NCBI RefSeq assembly: GCF_013407935.1
Contig: NZ_JACBZU010000001.1
Location: 744,001 to 808,000 of the forward strand
Source: Allomuricauda sp. ARW1Y1
GTDB lineage: Bacteria; Bacteroidota; Bacteroidia; Flavobacteriales; Flavobacteriaceae
Direction of reading: 5' to 3'
Length of the DNA: 64,000 nucleotides
A program made the position numbers and the translations under genes. Shown piece by piece: positions 27,210 through 35,714 of this stretch. A model generated the notes under the pieces. That model was not told the DNA's origin, ran no database searches, and saw nothing but the letters and a program-made list of their open reading frames with translations. Position 1 is the first letter of the stretch. Every line of letters begins with the position of its first letter.

Positions 27210-27869
27210 ATGAAAACAATATCAGCGGTAGTCGAGCATTACATCAAGAAAAAGCCCTTTTTGCAAACAGCTTTGGCGCAGGGAATCATTAACCTGACCT
27301 CTTTGTCACGTCAAATAAAACCTGAAATCGCCGAAGAGCTTGGAAAGGATGTAAAGGACGGCGCCATTGTGATGGCACTCAAACGCCTTTCGGATGATTT
27401 GGAGTTTAGGGCCACCCATAAAATTGTAAAGGTCCTTAAAAATATTGGGGAGATTACGGTACGTTCCAACCTAACGGATTATACCTTTTTGGCTTCGGAC
27501 ACGATATTGGAACAACAGGCAAGGCTATTGGAAGAGGTAAATGCCAATCAGGATGTGTTCTATACTTCATCGCGTGGCGTGAACGAAATCAATATTGTCA
27601 TCAGCAATGTAATGGACGGGGTAGTGGAGAAATACTTCAAAATGGAACGCTGTACCCAAAAGGCCGAAGGACTTTCTTCCATTACGGTAAAGTTGCCTGC
27701 TGAAAACGTCTCGGTGCCTGGAATCTATTATTTCATTTTTCAGCGATTGGCGTGGGAGGGCATTGTGCTCTATGAGGTGATTTCCACGACCAACGAGTTT
27801 ACCATTCTGGTGAACGACGAACAGGTGGATGTTGCCTTCAAGACCATCAAGGATTTAAAATCACTTTAA
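27210..27869 (+). CDS. ACT-like domain protein of unknown function
   Basis: The 219-residue cytosolic protein has an N-terminal helical region (VVEHYIKKKPFLQTALAQGIINLTSLSRQIKPEIAEEL in parts). A C-terminal part follows, resembling paired ACT-like folds of the aspartokinase regulatory type: INIVISNVMDGVVEKYF, and VPGIYYFIFQRLAWEGIVLYEVISTTNEFTILVNDEQVDVAF in parts. There is no kinase domain. It may be an amino-acid sensor, by inference only. It has its own consensus promoter and is followed by the DUF3352-like gene. Confidence 0.7.
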   Translation: MKTISAVVEHYIKKKPFLQTALAQGIINLTSLSRQIKPEIAEELGKDVKDGAIVMALKRLSDDLEFRATHKIVKVLKNIGEITVRSNLTDYTFLASDTILEQQARLLEEVNANQDVFYTSSRGVNEINIVISNVMDGVVEKYFKMERCTQKAEGLSSITVKLPAENVSVPGIYYFIFQRLAWEGIVLYEVISTTNEFTILVNDEQVDVAFKTIKDLKSL

Positions 27870-27943
27870 AATTAGTTTCCAGTTCGGTGGTCTAAACTAA
27901 AAAGAGATCTTCTTCGTTCTTGAAAAAGACGCTTTTTTGAAAA

Positions 27944-29926
27944 ATGACCAAAAAAAGGATTTTGTTCGGTTTTTTGGGTCTGATCGTACTGTACCTGTGC
28001 TATCTGGCCTATATTTTTATTCTTTCCCCAAAGACCAATCTGCAGTCCATTTACCTGATTCCCAAAGATGCGGTTTTCATTATTGAATCGGAACAGCCCG
28101 TAGAGAGTTGGGAGCAGATCAGCAAGAGCGAAGGATGGCGCCACCTCAAGAAGAACGCCTATTTTTCGGACCTCACCGAGAATATTCAACGGGTAGATAC
28201 GATTTTCAATAACAACCATAAACTGTTCGAGTTTTTCGATAATCGTTCCCTGTTCATCTCCATCCATATGATTTCGCCCAAGGACTATGGAATATTCTAT
28301 GTACTGGACTTAAAGCGAATAGCCAAACTGCAACTGCTCAAAACCTATCTGAACACCTTGTTGGATGATGGTTACGTGTTGAGCAAGCGTACCTATCACG
28401 AACATGAGATTTTGGAAGTCCACGACAGGGAAAGCAAAGAGACCATGTATTTGGCCTTTATCAAAAACCAGTTGGTGGCATCGTATACCCATACTTTGGT
28501 GGAGGCTTCCATTGATCAGTATTCGGAACCGGTTTTGGGACGCAATCTAAATTTTTTGGAGATCAATCAAAAAGTGGGACATGAAGATCTCTTCAGAATG
28601 TATGTGCAATACCATTATTTTGATGATTACGTTCAAATGTACTCGGACCGCCCTTCGGATTGGGTAAAGCGGGTGAGTGAAAATTTCCTGTTCTCCGGTT
28701 TCTATTTTGATCTGGATGAGAACAGTACCCTCACTGCCAATGGATATACCAACATCAGCGGCGTGAACGAATATTATTTGGAAGCGTTGCAAAAATCTGG
28801 CACGGCCAAACGGTCTGTTCCCGAAGTGGCCCCTAACAGTACGGCCCTGTACATCAGTTATGGGTTTGATAGCTTCGCTGAGTTCTATAAGAATTTCGAA
28901 ATTGTCCAACAGAACGACCCCGAGCAGTTCGAGAGTTACCAAACAAGTATTGCCAAGGTGGAGAAGTTCCTTAAAATCGATGTGAAGGAACGTTTTATAA
29001 GCTGGATTGGGGACGAAATTGCCGTGCTTCAGATTCAATCCCACATAAACAAGGGCAAGAACGACATGGCTTTGGTACTCAAGGCAAACGATGCCCAAGC
29101 TGCCAAGACCCATCTGGATTTTGTGGTAGAGCAGATCCGTAAAAAAACGCCTGTCAAGTTTAAGGCGGTCAATTATAAGGATTACGAAATCAATTTTCTC
29201 TCCATCAAAGGCTTTTTTAAGATGCTACTGGGCGGTAGGTTTGATGAGTTTGACAAACCCTACTTCACCCAAATTGACGATTTTGTGATCTTTAGTGATA
29301 GTCCCAATACCCTAAAGGGTATAATTGATAAAGTATCGGAAGGGGAAATCCTGGCAACTTCAAAAGAGTTCAAAAGTTTTGATGAAAAGTTCGATTCCGA
29401 ATCCACGGTTTTGGTGTACAGTAACGTGCCTTTGCTTTTTGACAATATGTATGCCTTGGCCGATGCACCGACCAAACAAAAAATGCTGAAGAACAAGGAT
29501 TTTATCATTTGCTTTCCACAGGTAGGGCTGCAACTGACTCCTGAGGATGACCTATTTGAAAGTCGACTGGTACTGAAGTATCAGGATGTGGGAGAAGTCA
29601 AGAAAGCCATGAAACAGGAAGGGTCCGTGGATATAACAACGGTAAAAAAGCCAGTTTCCGACTCAATGGAAATTACCGATGCCATTTTTGACCTTAAACC
29701 TATGTATCCAACCGATTTGAATGCCAAATCGTTCCGAAAGCAATATGCCAATGGGAACACTTGGTTTGAAGTGGATTTGAAAGATGGCCTAAAACATGGT
29801 CGCTACGAAGAATTCTATCCCGACGGTACCCGAAAAATAAGGGGTCGTTTTCGGGAGGATGAGCAGGTCGGCACTTGGCGATATTATGATAAAACCGGGG
29901 ATCAGGTTCACAAAAAACGGTTTTAG
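27944..29926 (+). CDS. DUF3352-like membrane-anchored protein with C-terminal MORN-like repeats
   Basis: The 660-residue protein has one N-terminal membrane helix (FGFLGLIVLYLCYLAYIFIL) and a large extracytoplasmic part. That part resembles DUF3352 proteins, with IPKDAVFIIESEQPVESW, DEIAVLQIQSHINKGKNDMALVLKAND in parts, and DDFVIFSDSPNTLKGIIDK. The last 45 residues are MORN/YwqK-type repeats (DGLKHGRYEEFYPDGTRKIRGRF, REDEQVGTWRYYDKTG). The function is unknown. It follows the ACT-like gene by 74 bases on the same strand. Confidence 0.75.
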   Translation: MTKKRILFGFLGLIVLYLCYLAYIFILSPKTNLQSIYLIPKDAVFIIESEQPVESWEQISKSEGWRHLKKNAYFSDLTENIQRVDTIFNNNHKLFEFFDNRSLFISIHMISPKDYGIFYVLDLKRIAKLQLLKTYLNTLLDDGYVLSKRTYHEHEILEVHDRESKETMYLAFIKNQLVASYTHTLVEASIDQYSEPVLGRNLNFLEINQKVGHEDLFRMYVQYHYFDDYVQMYSDRPSDWVKRVSENFLFSGFYFDLDENSTLTANGYTNISGVNEYYLEALQKSGTAKRSVPEVAPNSTALYISYGFDSFAEFYKNFEIVQQNDPEQFESYQTSIAKVEKFLKIDVKERFISWIGDEIAVLQIQSHINKGKNDMALVLKANDAQAAKTHLDFVVEQIRKKTPVKFKAVNYKDYEINFLSIKGFFKMLLGGRFDEFDKPYFTQIDDFVIFSDSPNTLKGIIDKVSEGEILATSKEFKSFDEKFDSESTVLVYSNVPLLFDNMYALADAPTKQKMLKNKDFIICFPQVGLQLTPEDDLFESRLVLKYQDVGEVKKAMKQEGSVDITTVKKPVSDSMEITDAIFDLKPMYPTDLNAKSFRKQYANGNTWFEVDLKDGLKHGRYEEFYPDGTRKIRGRFREDEQVGTWRYYDKTGDQVHKKRF

Positions 29927-30146
29927 ATTTCTCGTTGCTTCGCTCTGTCGAAATGACCATTGAAGGGTGATGTCATTTCGAACGAAGTGAGAAATCTATT
30001 TTTGTCTGAGCTACATGCTAAAGCATGCCTGGAAAAGATGACTTTTTTAGATTTCTCGTCGCTTCGCTTTGTCGAAATGACCGTTGAGGGGTAATTGTCA
30101 TTCCGTGCGGGTGCTGAGCGTAGTCCAAGTATGACACGGGATCCTA
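29925..30146. repeat. Cluster of REP-like palindromes downstream of 29926
   Basis: This is most of the 319-base gap 29927-30245. AGATTTCTCG...TCGAAATGAC at 29925-29957 faces GTCATTTCGAACG...GAAATCT at 29972-29997. A second inverted copy ends at 30081, and another core (GTCATTCCGTGCGG...) runs 30097-30146. An internal small hairpin, CATGCTAAAGCATG, lies near 30013-30026. The final 100 bases before the next gene show nothing else. Confidence 0.8.
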
Positions 30147-30245
30147 TCGCTGTAGATGATTGGCAAAAGCTACACTAAGTCTTTTGAAAGACGATAAATT
30201 CCCCAACAATCACTACCTTTCTTACCCAAACCAAACCTCCGAAAA

Positions 30246-31403
30246 ATGAAAAACTGTTTAGTGACAACAGCACTTCTGTTGGCCTTTGCCACAACCTTTA
30301 TGGCCCACGGGCAAGAAATCAACTTTCCTCAACGCCACGAAACTTGGCAAACGGCAGAAAACGGACAATTCAAGTTTGACCAATCTGCATTGGACAAAGC
30401 CGTAGCATTTGCCAATGCCAATGAATATTCAGGGTCTCGGGACTTGCGGATTGCCATTTTGGAAGGTTTTAAACGAGAACCCTTCCATCAAATTTTGGGT
30501 CCGACCAAAAAACGAGGTGGTCCTGCCGGTATGATTATGAAGAACGGCTATGTTTTGGCCTCTTGGGGCGATACCAAACGTGTGGATATGACCTTTAGCG
30601 TCACCAAAAGTTTTTTATCCACCGTTGCCGGATTGGCTGAAGATCATGGTTTGATAAAGGATACTAAAGATAAAGTGGGCGATTATATTTGGGATGGCAC
30701 TTTTGATGGAGAACATAATTCCAAGATTACATGGGAGCATTTGTTGCAACAGAATTCCGATTGGTCGGGTGAGCTCTGGGGTGGCAAGGATTGGGCGGAC
30801 CGTCCACCCAGAGAAGGTGGATTGGACGATTGGAAGTTCCGCAAACTGAACGAACCGGGAACCGTGATGGAATACAACGACGTTCGTGTTAATGTTCTTG
30901 CCTATTCGCTTACCCATGTGTGGAGAAAACCTGTTCCCGTGGTCCTCAAAGAAGAATTGATGGACAAAATTGGGGCAACAACCTCTTGGCGTTGGTTTGG
31001 CTACGAGAACGCCTGGACTGTTGTTGATGGTATTAAAATGAAATCCGTGACCGGGGGAGGACATTCGGGTGCCGGACTTTTTATTTCCACAGAGGATATG
31101 GCCCGTTTTGGAACCTTGTTCTTGAACAACGGGAAATGGGAAAATGAGCAGCTCATCAGCGAAGATTGGATCAAAAAAGCCACTACACCTTCTATACCCA
31201 ATGTTAATTATGGCTATATGTGGTGGCTCAACCAAAAAGGAGACCGCCATTGGGAGGGTGTTCCGGAGCATGTGTTCTACGCTGCAGGTTTTGGAGGCAA
31301 CTTTATTGTGGTGGACCAAAAAAATGGGTTGGTCATTGTGACCCGTTGGTTGGAGCCATCAAAAATAGGGGAGTTTGTAAAGCAGGTGTATGAGGCTTTT
31401 TAA
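30246..31403 (+). CDS. Secreted serine hydrolase (class C beta-lactamase-like)
   Basis: The 385-residue protein has a signal peptide (about residues 1-22, ending MAHGQ) and a penicillin-binding-protein-like fold. The SxxK nucleophile motif is S118-VTK121. Y210 in EYNDVRVN occupies the YxN position, here Y-N-D, an unusual variant. HSGAGLF replaces the KTG-type box. Such proteins are usually esterases or peptidases rather than lactamases. The gene is flanked on both sides by copies of the same roughly 110-base repeat. Confidence 0.88.
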   Translation: MKNCLVTTALLLAFATTFMAHGQEINFPQRHETWQTAENGQFKFDQSALDKAVAFANANEYSGSRDLRIAILEGFKREPFHQILGPTKKRGGPAGMIMKNGYVLASWGDTKRVDMTFSVTKSFLSTVAGLAEDHGLIKDTKDKVGDYIWDGTFDGEHNSKITWEHLLQQNSDWSGELWGGKDWADRPPREGGLDDWKFRKLNEPGTVMEYNDVRVNVLAYSLTHVWRKPVPVVLKEELMDKIGATTSWRWFGYENAWTVVDGIKMKSVTGGGHSGAGLFISTEDMARFGTLFLNNGKWENEQLISEDWIKKATTPSIPNVNYGYMWWLNQKGDRHWEGVPEHVFYAAGFGGNFIVVDQKNGLVIVTRWLEPSKIGEFVKQVYEAF

Positions 31404-31410
31404 GGTCATT

Positions 31411-31680
31411 CTGTGCGGATGTTGAGTCCCCGCCTGCGACAGGCAGGAAGTCGAAGTATGCAGGGAATCTTGACTGCTTGAGATTTCTCGTCGCTTTGCT
31501 CTGTTGAAATGACTTTGGGTCTGTAAATGTCATTTCGAACGTAGTGAGAAATCTATTTTTGTCTGAGCTGGATGCTAAAGCATGTCTGGAAAGATGACTT
31601 TTTGAGATTTCTCGTCGCTTTGCTCTGTCGAAATGACTATAGTTGTATGAATGTCATTTCGAACGGATATGAGAAATCCA
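31411..31680. repeat. Cluster of REP-like palindromes between the serine hydrolase and mfd genes
   Basis: The gap 31404-31682 is almost wholly repeats. It contains GTCATTCTGTGCGG with a CGCCTGCGACAGGCAGG hairpin (from 31411), AGATTTCTCGTCGC...GAAATGAC (31481-31513), a 109-base composite copy (31529-31637), and a final half-palindrome (31653-31679). The last unit ends only three bases before the mfd stop codon. Confidence 0.8.
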
Positions 31681-31682
31681 TT

Positions 31683-34600
31683 CTATGCTGAAACATTCTC
31701 TTTTTGAGGTGTAAAAGGCTCCAAGACCCTCAAAGCCTTATCCACACTCGTAATCCTATCAAAAACCAACAACAAACGTAGACCATTTCGGGTCTGTTTT
31801 TCCTTGAGTTTTACCAGTTGCGGATGTGTTTGTGCATATTGCAACACTTGTGTAAACACCGCACTTTGGTAAAAACTGGATTGCTGATCGGCGATGAAGT
31901 ACCCGATAAATTTGCCTTTTTTCATAATCACCTTTTCCAGACCAATATGCGTGGCAATCCATTTAATTCGAACGGAGTTCATCAAGTCAATAGCAGGTTC
32001 CGGTAACTCTCCAAAACGATCCACCAGCTGTGCCTCAAACTTTTGAAGGCCTTCTTCATCTTCTACTTCATTCAGTTGGGTGTAGAGGTTGAGTCGCTCC
32101 GTAATATTGTTGATGTAGTCATCAGGGAAAAGCAGTTCAAAATCGGTGTCCAACTGCATTTCTTTCACATATACCTTTTCCTTGTCGCCCTCGACTTCCT
32201 CATACAATTCCTTGAACTCGTTTTCCTTGAGCTCCTCAATGGCTTCGGACAATATTTTTTGATAGGTCTCAAACCCAATTTCATTAATGAACCCACTCTG
32301 TTCACCGCCTAATAGATCTCCGGCACCGCGAATTTCCAAATCCTTCATCGCAATATTGAAACCACTGCCCAGATCGGTGAACTGCTCCAAAGCCTCGATA
32401 CGTTTGCGCGCTTCGGTGGTCATCACTTCGTAAGGCGGGGTAATGAAATAGCAGAAAGCCTTTTTATTGCTTCGACCCACACGTCCGCGCATCTGGTGCA
32501 GGTCGCTCAAACCGAAGTTGTTGGCGTTGTGAATGAAAATGGTATTGGCGTTGGTCACGTCCAAACCACTTTCAATGATGGTGGTCGAAACCAACACATC
32601 AAACTCGCCGTTCATAAAGGCGAGCATAAGGTTTTCCAATTTTTTGCCTTCCATTTGTCCATGGCCGATTCCAATTTTGGCATCAGGTACCAAGCGTTGA
32701 ATCATCCCTGCTACCTCTTTGATGTTTTCAATTCTATTATGGATAAAGAAGACCTGTCCGCCCCGTTGGATTTCGTAAGAAATGGCATCCCGAATAATTT
32801 CTTCGTTCAACTGAATCACCTGACTCTCGATGGGATAGCGGTTCGGCGGTGGCGTATTGATAACGGATAGGTCACGGGCAGCCATCAAACTAAATTGAAG
32901 GGTCCTTGGAATAGGTGTGGCCGTTAAGGTGAGCACATCCACGTTTTCTTTGATGGAACGCAGTTTTTCTTTGACGGACACCCCAAATTTTTGCTCCTCG
33001 TCTACTATCAACAATCCTAAATCCTTGAATTTTACATTTTTGTTGACCAGTTGGTGTGTTCCAATAATGATATCCACTTTCCCACTTTCCAAATTCTCCA
33101 GGGTCTCCCTTTTCTCTTTTGCTGTCCTAAAACGGTTGAGGTAATCCACGGTTACGGGCATTTCTTTCAATCGTTCGGAAAATGTTCTATGGTGCTGAAA
33201 AGCCAAAATGGTGGTAGGAACCAAAACGGCCACCTGTTTGCCATTGTCCACGGCCTTGAATGCGGCACGGATGGCAACCTCTGTTTTTCCAAAGCCTACA
33301 TCCCCACAGATGAGGCGGTCCATCGGACGTTCGCTCTCCATGTCCTTCTTGACGTCTTGGGTGCTTTTTTCTTGGTCCGGGGTGTCTTCGTAGAGGAAGG
33401 AAGCCTCCAATTCGTGCTGGAGATAGCTATCGGGCGCATACTGAAAACCCTTCTCAAGTCTTCGTTTGGCATATACCTTAATAAGGTCGAAGGCAATTTT
33501 TTTGACCCTTGCCTTGGTTTTTTGCTTCAGTTTTTTCCAAGCAGCGGAACCTAGCTTAAAGATTTTTGGAGGGGCACCGTCCTTGCCGTTGTATTTGGAA
33601 ATTTTGTGCAGCGAGTGGATGCTCACGTATAGGATGTCCCGGTCACCATAAATTAGTTTGATGGCTTCCTGCTTTTTGCCCTCCACATCGATTTTTTGCA
33701 GTCCACCAAATTTCCCAATGCCATGATCGATATGGGTAACGTAATCACCAATCTCCAGTTTGTTGAGTTCCTTAAGGGTGATGGCCTGCTTTTTGGCGTA
33801 GCCATTCTTCAAATGGAACTTATGGTAGCGCTCAAAGATTTGATGGTCGGTATAGCAGGCTATTTTTAGATCTTGGTCCACAAAACCCTGGAACAGCGGA
33901 AAAATGATGGTTTGGTAGTGCACCGTTTCGTCCACTTCATCAAAAATGTCGTGAAAACGTTTCGCCTGTTGCTCCGTGGAACAGAAAATATAGTTACTGT
34001 AACCTGCATCCCGGTTGTCATTGAGATTTTCAATGAGCAAATCGAACTTTTTGTTGAACGAGGGCTGGGGTTTGGTATTAAATTGGATAATGGAAGCTGT
34101 CATCCCGAGCGCAGTTGAGGGAGATGCTTCTGTCTGCTTCTCGACGGAGCTTGTGCTGAGCGGAGTCGAAGCCCCAATTTCAACGAACAAGTAATCCTTC
34201 AACTGCTCTTTCAACAAAGCTGAATCCACAAAAAGTTCTTTGGGAGCCGCATGTTTGATCTCTTGGCTCAGTTTGGCAAAGCTTTCCTCAGCTTTTTCAA
34301 AAAAGGAATCGATACGGTCATAGATCAAGGCCGGGTTCTTGGCAAAGACCACCGTGTTGGCCGAAATATATTTGAGGAAGCTTTCCCGTGTTTCCTCGGT
34401 AAACTTGTTTTCCACATTGGGTATGATGGTAATTTTCTTCACCTTGTCCGTGGAAAGCTGGGTTTCCACATCAAAAGTTCGAATGCTGTCCACTTCATCC
34501 CCGAAGAACTCGATACGATAAGGTTCATCGTGAGAGAAGGAAAAGACATCCACAATACCCCCACGAACAGAGAATTCGCCCGGCTCGGTCACAAAATCCA

Positions 34601-35159
34601 CCCGTTTAAACTGGTATTCGAACAGCACTTCGTTTAAAAAATCCAACGAGATTTCATCGCCCAATTTTATTTTCTGGGTGTTTTTGTCCAGTTCCTTTCT
34701 GGTCACCACTTTCTCAAAAAGGGCATCGGGATACGTAACGATTATTGCCGGTTTCTTTCTGGAATTGATACGGTTCAACACCTCTGCACGTAGGAGTACA
34801 TTGGCATTGTCCGTTTCTTCAATTTGATACGGTCTTCGGTAGCTTCCCGGATAAAAAAGCACATCTTTTTCTCCGATCAACTGTTCCAAATCATTCAAAA
34901 GATAAGCAGCCTCTTCCTTGTCGTTCAAAATGAGCAAGAATGGCGATTCGGCAGACTTGAAAGCTTCAGCGATTACAAAGGAAAGGGAAGAACCGACTAG
35001 TCCTTTAATATTGATTTTTCGTGAAGCCGATGACTTCTCGACTGCCCCTTCGACAAGCTCAGGGTGACAGCTCGAAGTGACAGGTTGGGCAATAATCTCC
35101 CTCAGTTTCCCTAGTTGGGGAGACTGTTCAAAAAGTTGTGAAATCGGGGTTTTGGTCAA
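31683..35159 (-). CDS. mfd: Transcription-repair coupling factor with two repeat-encoded inserts
   Basis: Mfd removes stalled RNA polymerase from DNA lesions and recruits UvrA. The 1158 residues contain the UvrB-like N-terminal region, the RNA-polymerase-binding CarD-like domain (IGDYVTHIDHGIGKFGG, near 470), the RecG-type helicase with Walker A GDVGFGKTE (near 620) and the DEEQ box, and the C-terminal TRCF domain. The start codon is TTG at 35159, with no in-frame ATG nearby. Residues about 24-44 (SSCHPELVEGAVEKSS) and 328-354 (STPLSTSSVEKQTEAS...) are translations of REP-like repeats inserted in frame. Confidence 0.95.
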   Translation of the reverse strand: MTKTPISQLFEQSPQLGKLREIIAQPVTSSCHPELVEGAVEKSSASRKINIKGLVGSSLSFVIAEAFKSAESPFLLILNDKEEAAYLLNDLEQLIGEKDVLFYPGSYRRPYQIEETDNANVLLRAEVLNRINSRKKPAIIVTYPDALFEKVVTRKELDKNTQKIKLGDEISLDFLNEVLFEYQFKRVDFVTEPGEFSVRGGIVDVFSFSHDEPYRIEFFGDEVDSIRTFDVETQLSTDKVKKITIIPNVENKFTEETRESFLKYISANTVVFAKNPALIYDRIDSFFEKAEESFAKLSQEIKHAAPKELFVDSALLKEQLKDYLFVEIGASTPLSTSSVEKQTEASPSTALGMTASIIQFNTKPQPSFNKKFDLLIENLNDNRDAGYSNYIFCSTEQQAKRFHDIFDEVDETVHYQTIIFPLFQGFVDQDLKIACYTDHQIFERYHKFHLKNGYAKKQAITLKELNKLEIGDYVTHIDHGIGKFGGLQKIDVEGKKQEAIKLIYGDRDILYVSIHSLHKISKYNGKDGAPPKIFKLGSAAWKKLKQKTKARVKKIAFDLIKVYAKRRLEKGFQYAPDSYLQHELEASFLYEDTPDQEKSTQDVKKDMESERPMDRLICGDVGFGKTEVAIRAAFKAVDNGKQVAVLVPTTILAFQHHRTFSERLKEMPVTVDYLNRFRTAKEKRETLENLESGKVDIIIGTHQLVNKNVKFKDLGLLIVDEEQKFGVSVKEKLRSIKENVDVLTLTATPIPRTLQFSLMAARDLSVINTPPPNRYPIESQVIQLNEEIIRDAISYEIQRGGQVFFIHNRIENIKEVAGMIQRLVPDAKIGIGHGQMEGKKLENLMLAFMNGEFDVLVSTTIIESGLDVTNANTIFIHNANNFGLSDLHQMRGRVGRSNKKAFCYFITPPYEVMTTEARKRIEALEQFTDLGSGFNIAMKDLEIRGAGDLLGGEQSGFINEIGFETYQKILSEAIEELKENEFKELYEEVEGDKEKVYVKEMQLDTDFELLFPDDYINNITERLNLYTQLNEVEDEEGLQKFEAQLVDRFGELPEPAIDLMNSVRIKWIATHIGLEKVIMKKGKFIGYFIADQQSSFYQSAVFTQVLQYAQTHPQLVKLKEKQTRNGLRLLLVFDRITSVDKALRVLEPFTPQKENVSA
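34099..34176. repeat. REP-like element inside mfd (residues about 328-354)
   Basis: The segment contains GTCATCCCGAGCGCAGTTGA and CTTGTGCTGAGCGGAGTCGAAG, cores of the repeat family found in the intergenic regions. It is a multiple of codons in effect, since mfd stays open across it. Confidence 0.75.
35029..35090. repeat. REP-like element inside mfd (residues about 24-44)
   Basis: The segment contains CCTTCGACAAGCTCAGGGTG, a very widespread bacterial repeat core, followed by CGAAGTGACAGG. On the coding strand it reads SSCHPELVEG. Confidence 0.8.
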
Positions 35160-35176
35160 TCCAAAAAACTTTGCGG

Positions 35177-35184
35177 CAAAGATA
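35177..35184 (-). promoter_or_regulatory. -7 element of mfd
   Basis: TATCTTTG on the minus strand is a perfect TAnnTTTG. It ends 18 bases before the TTG start, so the leader would be only about a dozen bases. A weak -33 (TTTTC) lies 19 bases upstream. Confidence 0.55.
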
Positions 35185-35396
35185 AACCGCGAAAAGGTTT
35201 ACTGAAAATGTTTTTTTGGGTTTGTTTTGATGAGGTTGAACTTGTGTGAGCTTGGTGAGATTAGGATGTTACATCGAGTTTATGGAGCGAAGGTGGGGAG
35301 TTCGAAGTCAGAAGTCGGAAGTCAGGATTCAGTTGGCAGTATGCAGTTGACACTCATTTCACGAATTAGCACAAATAGTGTTCTTTGTCATTTCGA

Positions 35397-35630
35397 ACGA
35401 ATGTGAGAAATCTACGTTTAAAGATTTGGCACTGAATGAGATTTCTCCATCGTCACTTCGTTCCTCATGTCGAAATGACCAATTATCGTCATACTGTACC
35501 TGTCATTCCTGCGAACGCAGGAATCCACACATATTATCTGGATTCCGTGTCAAGCACGGAATGACGGCTCAGCAACCGCACGGAATGACATCTCGCCCGA
35601 AAGGATGAGATTCCGCAACAGGTGCGGAAT
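35397..35630. repeat. REP-like palindromes between mfd and the BspA-like gene
   Basis: The gap 35160-35714 carries no gene. From 35397 to 35479 there is a long palindrome (GTCATTTCGAACG... to ...TCGAAATGAC). From 35502 to 35565 there is another (GTCATTCCTGCGAACGCAGG... to CACGGAATGAC), then further GGAATG units to 35630. Upstream, 35290-35350 is degenerate low-complexity DNA made of GAAGTCAG and GCAGTTG-like words. Confidence 0.8.
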
Positions 35631-35632
35631 GC

Positions 35633-35665
35633 AAAAACCACCGGAAACCCGAAGGCCGCCGGTGG
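35633..35665 (-). terminator. Terminator of the BspA-like lipoprotein gene
   Basis: In the minus-strand direction CCACCGG and CCGGTGG pair across a 14-base GC-rich loop and are followed by TTTTT. It lies 50 bases after the stop codon at 35715. Confidence 0.75.
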
Positions 35666-35714
35666 CTCTGTTTACCCTGTATGGGACGAGGGCAAGATGG
35701 TATTTAGGTGGTTG

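Noticed and set aside
30615..31319. 234-codon open frame on the minus strand inside the serine hydrolase gene
   Set aside because: It is antisense to a gene with clear signal peptide and SxxK motif, has cysteine- and histidine-rich low-sense composition and no family character; it is a shadow frame.
29925..31680. Possible CRISPR array from repeated 30-base units
   Set aside because: Units are palindromic, of unequal spacing, in both orientations, with no regular unique spacers and no cas genes.
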